Of a stretch of 7,529 nucleotides of DNA, positions 1-5,875 are shown piece after piece. The notes under the pieces are model-generated. The model ran no database searches. It saw only the letters and a program-made list of their open reading frames with translations, and had not been told where the DNA came from. The DNA lies in the NCBI GenBank assembly GCA_002402005.2, contig NVUS02000222.1, forward strand, positions 1 to 7,529, given 5' to 3'. Positions within the stretch are counted from its first letter, which is position 1, and the number at the start of each line of letters is the position of its first letter. The position numbers were made by a program, and so were the translations under genes. Source of the stretch: OCS116 cluster bacterium (lineage in GTDB: Bacteria > Pseudomonadota > Alphaproteobacteria > Rhizobiales > OSC116).

Positions 1-444
1 CCTATATTGCGCAAAGATTTTATGCTCGACGCCTATCAGCTGCTTGAAGCGCGGGCTTGGGGTGCGGATTGCATATTGCTGATCATGTCAATGATAGATG
101 ATGATTTGGCACATGAGCTTGAAGGCGTGGCGATTGATCTAGGTTTGGATGTGCTGGTGGAAGTGCATGATAAAGTTGAATTAGAACGAGCTTTGGTGTT
201 AAAAACCCCGCTGATTGGCGTGAATAACCGCAACCTCAAAACTTTTGAAACCAGTTTGAGTGTGTCGGAAGATTTGGCGCAATATATCGATGATGACCGG
301 ATCATTGTCGGTGAGAGCGGCATTTATACAAAAGCCGATTTGAAACGCCTGAGCCTGAAGAATATTAACTGTTTTTTGATTGGCGAAAGCCTGATGCGCG
401 CGGAAAACGTGGAGTTAGCCACGAAAGATTTGCTGACACGCTAA
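1..444 (+). CDS. trpC: Indole-3-glycerol phosphate synthase, 3' part (5' end outside window)
   Basis: This enzyme closes the indole ring in tryptophan synthesis, turning carboxyphenylamino-deoxyribulose phosphate into indole-3-glycerol phosphate in the cytoplasm. The frame is open from the first base and 147 residues are visible, a little over half of the usual 260-270. The fragment holds the (beta/alpha)8-barrel motifs of TrpC: RKDF with the catalytic lysine (fragment residue 5), VEVHD with the catalytic glutamate (54), GVNNRNL (73-79), GESGI (104-108) and the phosphate-binding LIGES near the end. The N-terminal part with the other active-site residues lies off the left edge. A TTG at base 7 could look like a start, but the codons before it (Pro-Ile) continue the family pattern, so the gene is cut by the window edge rather than short. 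lexA follows on the same strand after 115 bases and has its own promoter. Identification is firm. Confidence 0.96.
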   Translation, partial: PILRKDFMLDAYQLLEARAWGADCILLIMSMIDDDLAHELEGVAIDLGLDVLVEVHDKVELERALVLKTPLIGVNNRNLKTFETSLSVSEDLAQYIDDDRIIVGESGIYTKADLKRLSLKNINCFLIGESLMRAENVELATKDLLTR

Positions 445-468
445 GCACAAAAAAAGAACAAATATAGA

Positions 469-482
469 AAATCTTAAGATTT
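469..482. repeat. 14-base perfect palindrome between trpC and lexA
   Basis: The 14 bases AAATCTTAAGATTT read the same on both strands. The site lies 25 bases after the trpC stop codon and ends 3 bases before the -35 hexamer of the proposed lexA promoter. It has no loop and no following T-run, so it does not look like a terminator for trpC. It could be a binding site for a dimeric regulator or a chance AT-rich palindrome; the sequence alone cannot decide. Confidence 0.35.
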
Positions 483-485
483 GAG

Positions 486-514
486 TTGTAAAACAAAATG
501 AGAACATGTATAAA
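486..514 (+). promoter_or_regulatory. Predicted sigma-70-type promoter of lexA
   Basis: A -35 hexamer TTGTAA (486-491, 4 of 6 consensus bases) is followed after exactly 17 bases by a -10 hexamer TATAAA (509-514, 5 of 6). Transcription would begin near base 521, giving a leader of about 39 bases before the lexA start codon. The pair of LexA boxes described separately covers the spacer, the -10 hexamer and the start point, as expected of a self-repressed promoter. An alternative -10-like TCTAAT at 539-544 has no matching -35 at a good distance. Confidence 0.6.
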
Positions 515-529
515 GTTCTTGTTTTGTAC
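491..529. promoter_or_regulatory. Predicted LexA operator (SOS box pair) of lexA
   Basis: Alphaproteobacterial LexA is known to bind the direct repeat GTTC-N7-GTTC. On the plus strand, 515-529 reads GTTC, seven bases, GTAC. On the minus strand, 505 down to 491 reads GTTC, seven bases, GTTT. Each is a one-mismatch half-degenerate box. The two face away from each other and form a dyad with 11 of 13 positions paired (493-505 against 515-527) around a 9-base centre. The site sits over the predicted promoter just before lexA. A third weaker match (GAAC, seven bases, GAAA) lies at 456-470. That LexA binds here is inference from motif and position. Confidence 0.6.
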
Positions 530-559
530 TAAACTGATTCTAATCATTAAGGTGAAGAT

Positions 560-1267
560 ATGTTAACCCGTAAACAATTTGAATTGCTCATGTTTATCAA
601 TGAGCGCATTAAAGAAACTGGGGTATCTCCGTCGTTTGACGAGATGAAGGTTGCACTGGATTTAAAATCAAAATCGGGCATTCATCGACTGATCACGGCA
701 CTGGAAGAACGCGGTTTTATCCGCCGTTTGCCACACAGAGCCCGCGCGTTAGAAATTATTAAATTGCCCGAATCCGCATCACCCAGTTTGGCACGACAAA
801 AAGGCTTTCAGCCGTCGGTTATTGAGGGCAGCCTAAATAAACCTGAATTGGCTGGTAATGTTACTGAAGCGCCTGCCAATGAAAATAGCATGACATTACC
901 TATTATGGGTACGATTGCTGCTGGTGTGCCGATAGAAGCCATTCAGGAGCATGGCAATGATGTGACTGTGCCGATAGAAATGCTATCGCATGGCGATCAC
1001 TTTGCGCTTGAAGTGAGTGGTGAATCAATGATTGAAGCCGGTATTTTAGATGGCGACACAGTGATTATCAGACAACAATCTACCGCCAATAATGGCGACA
1101 TTGTTGTGGCATTGATTGATGAAGAAGAAGCCACGCTAAAACGTTTGCGCAAAAAAGGCGACAGCATTGCGCTCGAAGCCGCCAACCCAGCGTTTGAAAC
1201 GCGTATTTTTGGCCCAGACAGAGTGCGCATTCAAGGTAAATTGGTTGGGCTCATCCGCCGCTATTAG
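560..1267 (+). CDS. lexA: LexA repressor, SOS-response regulator with self-cleaving peptidase domain
   Basis: LexA represses DNA-damage genes; when RecA filaments form on single-stranded DNA it cuts itself and the genes are released. The protein has 235 residues, the usual size for alphaproteobacteria. Residues 1-65 form the winged-helix DNA-binding domain, with SKSGIHRLITALEERGFI (37-54) carrying the recognition helix. A variable linker runs to about 112. The C-terminal S24 peptidase domain has the cleavage site Ala121-Gly122 in IAAGVP, the catalytic serine in SGESM (Ser156) and the catalytic lysine in ATLKR (Lys194), so it looks fully functional. The ATG at 560 is chosen because AAGGTGA (549-555) lies just upstream and the N-terminus MLTRKQFELL is that of the family. 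It has its own promoter with overlapping LexA boxes, implying autoregulation. Its stop codon is 3 bases from that of the convergent VOC gene, leaving no room for a terminator of its own. Confidence 0.97.
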   Translation: MLTRKQFELLMFINERIKETGVSPSFDEMKVALDLKSKSGIHRLITALEERGFIRRLPHRARALEIIKLPESASPSLARQKGFQPSVIEGSLNKPELAGNVTEAPANENSMTLPIMGTIAAGVPIEAIQEHGNDVTVPIEMLSHGDHFALEVSGESMIEAGILDGDTVIIRQQSTANNGDIVVALIDEEEATLKRLRKKGDSIALEAANPAFETRIFGPDRVRIQGKLVGLIRRY

Positions 1268-1277
1268 ATTTTATCTA
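1265..1277. repeat. Small dyad spanning the stop codons of lexA and the convergent VOC gene
   Basis: TAGAT (1265-1269) and ATCTA (1273-1277) are perfect inverted arms around TTT. The lexA stop codon TAG is the left end of the dyad, and the stop codon of the opposing gene (TTA on the plus strand, 1271-1273) lies in its centre. Five A/T-rich pairs with a three-base loop are too weak for a convincing terminator. I list it because it is the only dyad at the junction of the two converging transcripts. Confidence 0.25.
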
Positions 1278-1690
1278 GGGTCGTAAGCAAATTCGATGCG
1301 ATTGCCAGAAGGTTCATTGATCATGAAATGAACCTTTGGCCCTGCCCCAGAAAATTCTGGCGCAAACTCAACTTTTAGATCTGGCCAATTTTTTATACGG
1401 TTGAATAATATATTCAGCTGAGCTTCGTTTGCGACTTTAAAAGCTAGGTGATGCAAGCCAATGTTGTTTTGGCGGTTAAAGCCTATCGGCTGATCAGCTT
1501 TGGCTTGCCACAATGTGAGCGTGGATTTGCCATCGCTGACAAAGGCTGCCGGATAAGCCGGTTTTTCGCCAACTTGTTTCCAGCCCAAACCATCCACAAA
1601 AAATGCTAGAGTTTTGTCCAATTGAACGGTCAGGCCTAAATGATCAATGCCTAATGTTAGGCATTGATTTTGCGGCACATCATCGCTCAT
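1271..1690 (-). CDS. VOC-superfamily (glyoxalase/dioxygenase-fold) protein, substrate unknown
   Basis: A 139-residue single-domain protein of the vicinal-oxygen-chelate fold, which includes glyoxalase I, extradiol dioxygenases and antibiotic-binding proteins. The two beta-alpha-beta-beta-beta modules are visible: the first begins at GIDHLGLTV (14-22), the second at GLHHLAFKV (79-87). Candidate metal ligands are His17, His80 or His81, and Glu133 in NRIEFAY near the C-terminus, the spacing expected in the fold. The family is too varied to name a substrate; a VOC-fold lyase or hydrolase is possible but not shown. No signal peptide is seen. It is the last gene of the minus-strand cluster: its ATG comes one base after the hflX stop, and GGG (1700-1702), inside the last hflX codons, can serve as ribosome-binding site, so translation is probably coupled to hflX. 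Codons 8-16 contain a long palindrome listed separately. Confidence 0.85.
   Translation of the reverse strand: MSDDVPQNQCLTLGIDHLGLTVQLDKTLAFFVDGLGWKQVGEKPAYPAAFVSDGKSTLTLWQAKADQPIGFNRQNNIGLHHLAFKVANEAQLNILFNRIKNWPDLKVEFAPEFSGAGPKVHFMINEPSGNRIEFAYDPR
1643..1668. repeat. 26-base perfect palindrome in the 5' coding part of the VOC gene
   Basis: ATCAATGCCTAA (1643-1654) and its exact reverse complement (1657-1668) flank a two-base centre, TG. In RNA either strand can form a stem of about 11 pairs with a four-base loop. On the minus strand it covers codons 8-16 of the VOC gene, so a hairpin would form shortly after that gene's start. On the plus strand the stem runs into TTTT (1668-1671), a modest T-run, about 400 bases downstream of the lexA stop; it could end read-through transcription from lexA. 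Binding of a dimeric protein is a third possibility. The pairing is seen directly; each role is inference. Confidence 0.55.
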
Positions 1691-1691
1691 A

Positions 1692-3137
1692 TTATTTTTC
1701 CCATTCTTCGCGCATGTCTAAACCCAATTCAACATGGAATTTGTTTTTAAACTGCTCGTTATGTTTGGCATCGACCATAATGTTTAAATTAATCATGCCA
1801 TCTTCCAAATCATCACGTTGTTTCACTTGGCAATGGCGATAGATCCATGCCAGTTCTGCACCGCGTGCTGGTGACAAGGTCAATTGGTAGAAATGATGGT
1901 CTTTTTGCAATACGCTTTCGATGCGTTTTGACAATTCATGCAAACCGGTAGATTTAACTGCTGAGATAGGAATGATGTCATTATCTTCAGCTGCGGTGTT
2001 GTTGGTGGCCTCGCGGTCTTCATCTGACAAAAGATCGGTTTTATTCCAAACTTTTATGATTGGAATTTGGTATTGATCACCAATGCCCAAGCCTCGCAAA
2101 ATTTCATGTACATCAAGTTCTTGTGCTTCAACATCAGCAGATGAAATGTCTTCAACATGCAAGATTAGATCGGCTTCCAATACTTCCTCAAGCGTAGCTC
2201 TAAACGCGGCCACCAATTCATGTGGTAAGTTAGAGATAAAACCCACAGTGTCGGACATGATGATGGTCAAACCAGTTGGCAATTCGACCTGCCGCATGGT
2301 TGGGTCGAGCGTTGCGAACAACATGTCTTTGACCATAACATCTGCACCAGACAAGACATTGAACAAGCTGGATTTGCCGGCATTTGTATAACCAACCAAC
2401 GCCACGATTGGGTATGGTATTTTTTTTCGAGCGGCGCGGTGCAAACCACGGGTACGCTTCACTTGGGTCAATTGTTTTTCGAGTTTGGAAATGCGTACTT
2501 GAATGGCGCGACGGTCGGACTCGATTTGGGTCTCACCCGGGCCACCAATAAATCCAGTGCCGCCACGTTGGCGCTCCAAATGGGTCCAGCTGCGCACCAA
2601 TCGACCGCGTTGGTAATTTAAGTTGGCCAAGGCCACTTGCAATTTACCCTCTTTGGTTTGAGCCCGTGCGCCAAAAATTTCCAAAATTAGGCCGGTGCGG
2701 TCAAGCACTTTTATACCCCAAGCTTGCTCCAAATTTCTTTGCTGAACGGGAGTTAGCACGGTATTGACCACCACCAATTGGGTCTTGTGGCTCGCTAGCA
2801 TTTTGCCCAATTCTTCAACTTTGCCCTTGCCAAACATGGTGGCAGGGGTGAATTTATTCACCCGGGTGATTGAAGTGGCGACAATTTTAAGGTCGATGGC
2901 TTCGGCCAAGCCAATGGCTTCTTCGAGCTGCGAGTCCATGCTGCGCATGTCGGCATGATCGGACTGTCCGGTGATTTTAACCGATTTCACGCGCGAAAAA
3001 TCGAGCTGCATGACAAAGCAATGGTCGCCTGCTACCGTTTCAACGTCATGGACATCAACATCGGCATCAAGCGCTGCTAGCGCATCGAACTCTTCTTCGG
3101 GCGGGTTTTCTAATTCGTCTATATCTGTAGGTAACAT
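1692..3137 (-). CDS. hflX: GTPase HflX, ribosome-associated
   Basis: HflX binds the large ribosomal subunit and, in studied bacteria, splits or rescues stalled ribosomes under stress. The protein has 481 residues. The HflX N-terminal domain runs from about 38 to 240 and holds the hallmark GGPGETQIESDRR (198-210). The GTPase domain has G1 GYTNAGKS (249-256), a switch-I region FATLDPT (274-280), G3 DTVG (296-299), G4 NKTD (365-368) and G5 SAVK (392-395), all intact. A C-terminal segment of about 60 residues follows. Residues 1-36 are an acidic, Asp/Glu-rich extension before the first conserved strand at CFVMQL. The start has no clear ribosome-binding site and lies 7 bases after the hfq stop, which suggests translational coupling; Met43 as start would cut the first conserved strand, so I prefer the ATG at 3137. 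hfq upstream and the VOC gene downstream are very probably in the same transcript. Confidence 0.95.
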   Translation of the reverse strand: MLPTDIDELENPPEEEFDALAALDADVDVHDVETVAGDHCFVMQLDFSRVKSVKITGQSDHADMRSMDSQLEEAIGLAEAIDLKIVATSITRVNKFTPATMFGKGKVEELGKMLASHKTQLVVVNTVLTPVQQRNLEQAWGIKVLDRTGLILEIFGARAQTKEGKLQVALANLNYQRGRLVRSWTHLERQRGGTGFIGGPGETQIESDRRAIQVRISKLEKQLTQVKRTRGLHRAARKKIPYPIVALVGYTNAGKSSLFNVLSGADVMVKDMLFATLDPTMRQVELPTGLTIIMSDTVGFISNLPHELVAAFRATLEEVLEADLILHVEDISSADVEAQELDVHEILRGLGIGDQYQIPIIKVWNKTDLLSDEDREATNNTAAEDNDIIPISAVKSTGLHELSKRIESVLQKDHHFYQLTLSPARGAELAWIYRHCQVKQRDDLEDGMINLNIMVDAKHNEQFKNKFHVELGLDMREEWEK

Positions 3138-3144
3138 TTATTGT

Positions 3145-3393
3145 TTATTTTTCTTCTGTGTCTTCAAAATCATATAATTGAATCGGTGTGGTGGGCATAA
3201 TGGTCGAGATGGCGTGTTTATATACCAATTGTGAATGACCATCACGGCGTAGCAAGACGCTAAAATTATCAAACCAAGTGACTATGCCTTGCAATTTGAC
3301 ACCATTAACCAAAAATACGGTGACTGGATTTTTTTCTTTGCGTACGTTATTTAAAAATACATCTTGTAGGTTATTGGAACGTTCTGAAGCCAT
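3145..3393 (-). CDS. hfq: RNA chaperone Hfq
   Basis: Hfq forms a hexameric ring that brings small RNAs together with their mRNA targets. The gene encodes 82 residues from the chosen start. The Sm1 region spans about 8-50, with Gln9 and Phe41/Phe44 of the proximal poly-U-binding face and VNGVKLQG in the middle; the Sm2 motif YKHAISTIMP lies at 58-67. Rim residues Arg18-Lys19 match the arginine patch. After the Sm fold only a short acidic tail (DFEDTEEK) remains, unlike the long tail of the E. coli protein but usual for alphaproteobacteria. An in-frame ATG four codons earlier (3403-3405) is rejected because GAGGGA, the good ribosome-binding site for the ATG at 3391-3393, lies inside those codons, and because family members begin MA(S/A). 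The gap of 148 bases to dat is the longest in the cluster and may hold a promoter of its own. Confidence 0.97.
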   Translation of the reverse strand: MASERSNNLQDVFLNNVRKEKNPVTVFLVNGVKLQGIVTWFDNFSVLLRRDGHSQLVYKHAISTIMPTTPIQLYDFEDTEEK

Positions 3394-3471
3394 TATTTCC
3401 CTCATCTTTAGCCAAATTCGGTCAATGGTGACATAACCATCTTAGTCAATGACCATTAAACAAAGATGGGG

Positions 3472-3494
3472 TGATTGCAAGAAGAAAGCAATCA
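3472..3494. repeat. Inverted repeat in the dat-hfq gap
   Basis: TGATTGC (3472-3478) and GCAATCA (3488-3494) are perfect 7-base arms around a 9-base loop. It lies about 48 bases after the dat stop codon and 79 bases before the hfq start. Neither strand has a T-run after the stem, so it is a poor intrinsic terminator. It could be a hairpin in the dat-hfq transcript or an operator. Nearby, GTCAATG occurs twice (3421-3427 and 3445-3451), 24 bases apart. Confidence 0.35.
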
Positions 3495-3541
3495 AATCTA
3501 GCGTTTCTTAGAATTAAACCAGATAATTTAAGTTTTATCAC

Positions 3542-4405
3542 CTAAATATCAGTTTTCTCGGCATAAAGATAAAAACTCTCAAACATTTTTTTGGCCATAG
3601 CGCCGACCTTGCCACCGGCCACCAAATGATTGTCAATCTTCACCACTGGCATCACAATTGTGGTGGCAGATGATATGAAGGCTTCTTTGGCCAATATCGC
3701 TTCACGCAAGCTAAATGGGCGCTCTATTATGGTTAGGTTTTGATCCTCAATCTGTTGCAGAATGGCGGCGCGGGTGATGCCTTTTAAAATGCTGCCATCA
3801 GCGCTTTTGGTTATAATTTCATTGTCTTGATTGATGATCCACGCATTGGAGGATGAACCTTCGACCACCAGGCCATCATCATCAACAAACCAAGCCTCAA
3901 ACGCGCCCTGCTCTTTGGCTTCTTGCTTGGCCATGCAATTTGGCAACAAGCCAATGGTTTTAATGTCGGGCCGCGCCCATCTATTTTCGGGCACGCTAAT
4001 CACCGAAACGCCGTTTTTATAATGGTTTATTTTGCTCATTGGCGAGACTGATTTGGCGGTCAAAACAATTGATGATTTTACATTTGAAGGTGGGAATGCG
4101 TGGTTGCGAGGTGAAACGCCGCGGGTCACTTGCAAATAAATCATACCATCTTTTACATAATTACGCTTGACGGTTTGTTTCATTTTTACGATCAATGCAG
4201 CGACCGCCATCGGCATGGCGATTTGTAATTCTGATAAAGAATATTGCAAGCGCGTCATATGGCCGGCAAGATCGATGATTTGGCCAGCTTTAATTTCGCA
4301 AACCTCGTAGACGCCATCGGCAAATTGATAACCGCGATCTTCAACATGCACACAGGCCTGACCATGGGGTACAAATTCACCGTTTACAAATGCTATTCTC
4401 GACAT
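3542..4405 (-). CDS. dat: D-amino-acid transaminase (D-alanine aminotransferase), PLP fold type IV
   Basis: The enzyme moves the amino group between D-amino acids and 2-oxo acids, typically D-alanine and 2-oxoglutarate, and so links D-alanine and D-glutamate pools in the cytoplasm. The 287 residues match the family length. Lys149 in DIKTIGLLPN is the pyridoxal-phosphate lysine, and VEGSSSN (181-187) holds the cofactor-contacting glutamate and phosphate-binding serines. Three residues point to D-amino-acid rather than branched-chain activity: Tyr33, Arg100 and His102 (in RGVSPRNHAFP) correspond to the Tyr31/Arg98/His100 carboxylate trap of the Bacillus enzyme. AGGAG (4412-4416) lies 6 bases before the ATG. 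It starts 17 bases after trkH and is probably co-transcribed with it. The neighbourhood trkA-dat-hfq-hflX is usual in alphaproteobacteria. 4-amino-4-deoxychorismate lyase and branched-chain aminotransferase are related alternatives, less likely given the trap residues. Confidence 0.9.
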   Translation of the reverse strand: MSRIAFVNGEFVPHGQACVHVEDRGYQFADGVYEVCEIKAGQIIDLAGHMTRLQYSLSELQIAMPMAVAALIVKMKQTVKRNYVKDGMIYLQVTRGVSPRNHAFPPSNVKSSIVLTAKSVSPMSKINHYKNGVSVISVPENRWARPDIKTIGLLPNCMAKQEAKEQGAFEAWFVDDDGLVVEGSSSNAWIINQDNEIITKSADGSILKGITRAAILQQIEDQNLTIIERPFSLREAILAKEAFISSATTIVMPVVKIDNHLVAGGKVGAMAKKMFESFYLYAEKTDI

Positions 4406-4423
4406 GTCTCACTCCTTAAAATA

Positions 4424-5875
4424 TTATCTATTTTTCCAATAAGCTAAATTTAGCAAACCAAGCACCGAAATCACTTCCAAACGCCCCAAAATCATGCCTG
4501 CACTTAACCACATTTGCAAGCTGGTTTCAAACTGCGAAAATGGATAAACATCTTGTCCTTTGGCCAACATAAAATCGGCAAATGGGCCAATGTTGGCAAC
4601 TGCGCCAATGGCGTTGAGTAGCGAGGTGTTCAAATCATAATTATAACTGGCAATCACCACTGCTAAGATAACGATCAGCATCATATAAGCAATGAAAAAG
4701 CTCCAAATAAGCCGCATGAATTTAGTGTCCAAACGCATATCCAAAAATCGATTGGAGGTGACGCTGTGTGGAAAAGCCAATTGATTGATCTCTATATTGG
4801 TGTGTTTGATGAATATCAGCAATCTAAATAATTTCATGCCACCAGCTGTAGTAAAAGATGCGCCGCCAACTAGTGCCAATATATAATAGAAATTTATCGG
4901 CTGCCAGTCCGTATTGTATATCAATGCGGTTGTTGATAGGATTGAAACCGCGTCAAACAATGCGTAAAAATAATATTCTGCGGCATCTACCAGCCCGGTT
5001 TGTTTGGTAAAATAATTATATATGGTGACGGCAAGTGCAAAAAATATGCATATAACCACAAATATTTTGACCTCAATGTTAAAGTTGAGGCGGGTTTTGG
5101 CATGGGTGAATTGGCGGAAGAAGATGATGATTAAAGCCCCGCCGACAAACATACTGAGCATGACGATAAAAGCTGTATAAGGGCTGTCATAATAACTGAA
5201 CCCGATGGAATGCTGGTTATAACCGGTGGTTGAGATGGTCGATAGAATGATGTTTAGGGCATCAAAGGCCCGCGCACCACCAAACATTAGTGCCACCATT
5301 AATATGATGGTGATCAAAGAATAAGTGCCGCCAACCATGGTTAAAATGGGGGCGAAATTGCCGGTTTTTTTAAACTCTGTGCCTAAAAACTTGGAGCTTT
5401 TGTCGCGCAAACCACCAATGCCAAACGGGGCTAAAATCAAAACCACCATGGTGATGGTCAGCAATCCGCCACTCCACGCCAACAAATTACGCCATAAAAA
5501 CAAAGTTTTGGGTATATAGCGTTCATATTGAATGACCGAAACTCCGGTGGTGGTGAGTGCCGACACGGCCTCTATATAGGATTTGGCGAATGAGCCCAAA
5601 TAGCTATAAAATGGTATGGCTGCGAATATCGGAATGATCACCCAAAAATAAACCAGCAAAAGTATAGAATCGAGCCTGCCCAATGCCTCATATTTGCCTT
5701 TGGTAGCCAAAACCAAGGCAGAGCCACAAAAACAGGATAGAATAACCGCTGCGGCAAAAGCATAAACAGTGCGTAAATCACCCATTAAAAGTGCGAATAG
5801 CATCAGAAACAGCTCGGCAATGCCGACCATGATGATGCCAACGCCCAAATAATATAAACTGCCGTTCTTATTCAT
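4424..5875 (-). CDS. trkH: Potassium uptake channel subunit TrkH
   Basis: TrkH is the inner-membrane pore of the Trk potassium uptake system and is gated by TrkA. The 483 residues match the family (about 480-485) and contain many hydrophobic helices from residue 7 to the end, consistent with four helix-loop-helix repeats. Pore loops are visible: filter 1 SALTTTGVS (105-113), filter 2 STISTTGYN (212-220), filter 3 SILSTTALIY (311-320) and filter 4 AVANIGPFADF (425-435). Filters 1, 2 and 4 keep the central glycine (111, 218, 430); in filter 3 alanine 317 stands where glycine is usual. TTAGGMKLFRLL (342-353) with Lys348 and ILGRLEVISVL (462-472) are also typical. The start follows TAGG by six bases. 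It sits 53 bases after trkA and 17 before dat, so the two Trk subunits are made from adjacent genes. Confidence 0.95.
   Translation of the reverse strand: MNKNGSLYYLGVGIIMVGIAELFLMLFALLMGDLRTVYAFAAAVILSCFCGSALVLATKGKYEALGRLDSILLLVYFWVIIPIFAAIPFYSYLGSFAKSYIEAVSALTTTGVSVIQYERYIPKTLFLWRNLLAWSGGLLTITMVVLILAPFGIGGLRDKSSKFLGTEFKKTGNFAPILTMVGGTYSLITIILMVALMFGGARAFDALNIILSTISTTGYNQHSIGFSYYDSPYTAFIVMLSMFVGGALIIIFFRQFTHAKTRLNFNIEVKIFVVICIFFALAVTIYNYFTKQTGLVDAAEYYFYALFDAVSILSTTALIYNTDWQPINFYYILALVGGASFTTAGGMKLFRLLIFIKHTNIEINQLAFPHSVTSNRFLDMRLDTKFMRLIWSFFIAYMMLIVILAVVIASYNYDLNTSLLNAIGAVANIGPFADFMLAKGQDVYPFSQFETSLQMWLSAGMILGRLEVISVLGLLNLAYWKNR

Noticed and set aside
1603..1842. Plus-strand open frames opposite VOC/hflX, and the other long frames opposite hflX, trkH and trkA
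   Set aside because: They lie antisense to clearly conserved genes, have no recognisable domains or good ribosome-binding sites, and are low-complexity shadow translations.
2846..2863. 18-base palindrome GGGTGAAT-TT-ATTCACCC inside hflX
   Set aside because: It lies in a conserved coding stretch (TRVNKFTP) deep inside the gene, has no T-run, and is shorter than the VOC palindrome; codon choice by chance explains it well enough.
3377..3384. GAACGTTC in the hfq 5' coding region as a LexA-like site
   Set aside because: It has no N7 spacing, is fixed by codons for a conserved stretch of Hfq (Glu-Arg-Ser), and there is no reason to expect SOS control inside the gene.
3394..3405. Upstream ATG for hfq (four extra residues)
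   Set aside because: The ribosome-binding GAGGGA for the next ATG overlaps these codons, and known Hfq proteins begin at the later methionine.
3466..3471. CCCCAT on the minus strand as the -10 of a heat-shock promoter for hfq
   Set aside because: No CTTGAA-like -35 is present at the right distance, so I did not list it as a promoter; it is only mentioned as part of the leader.
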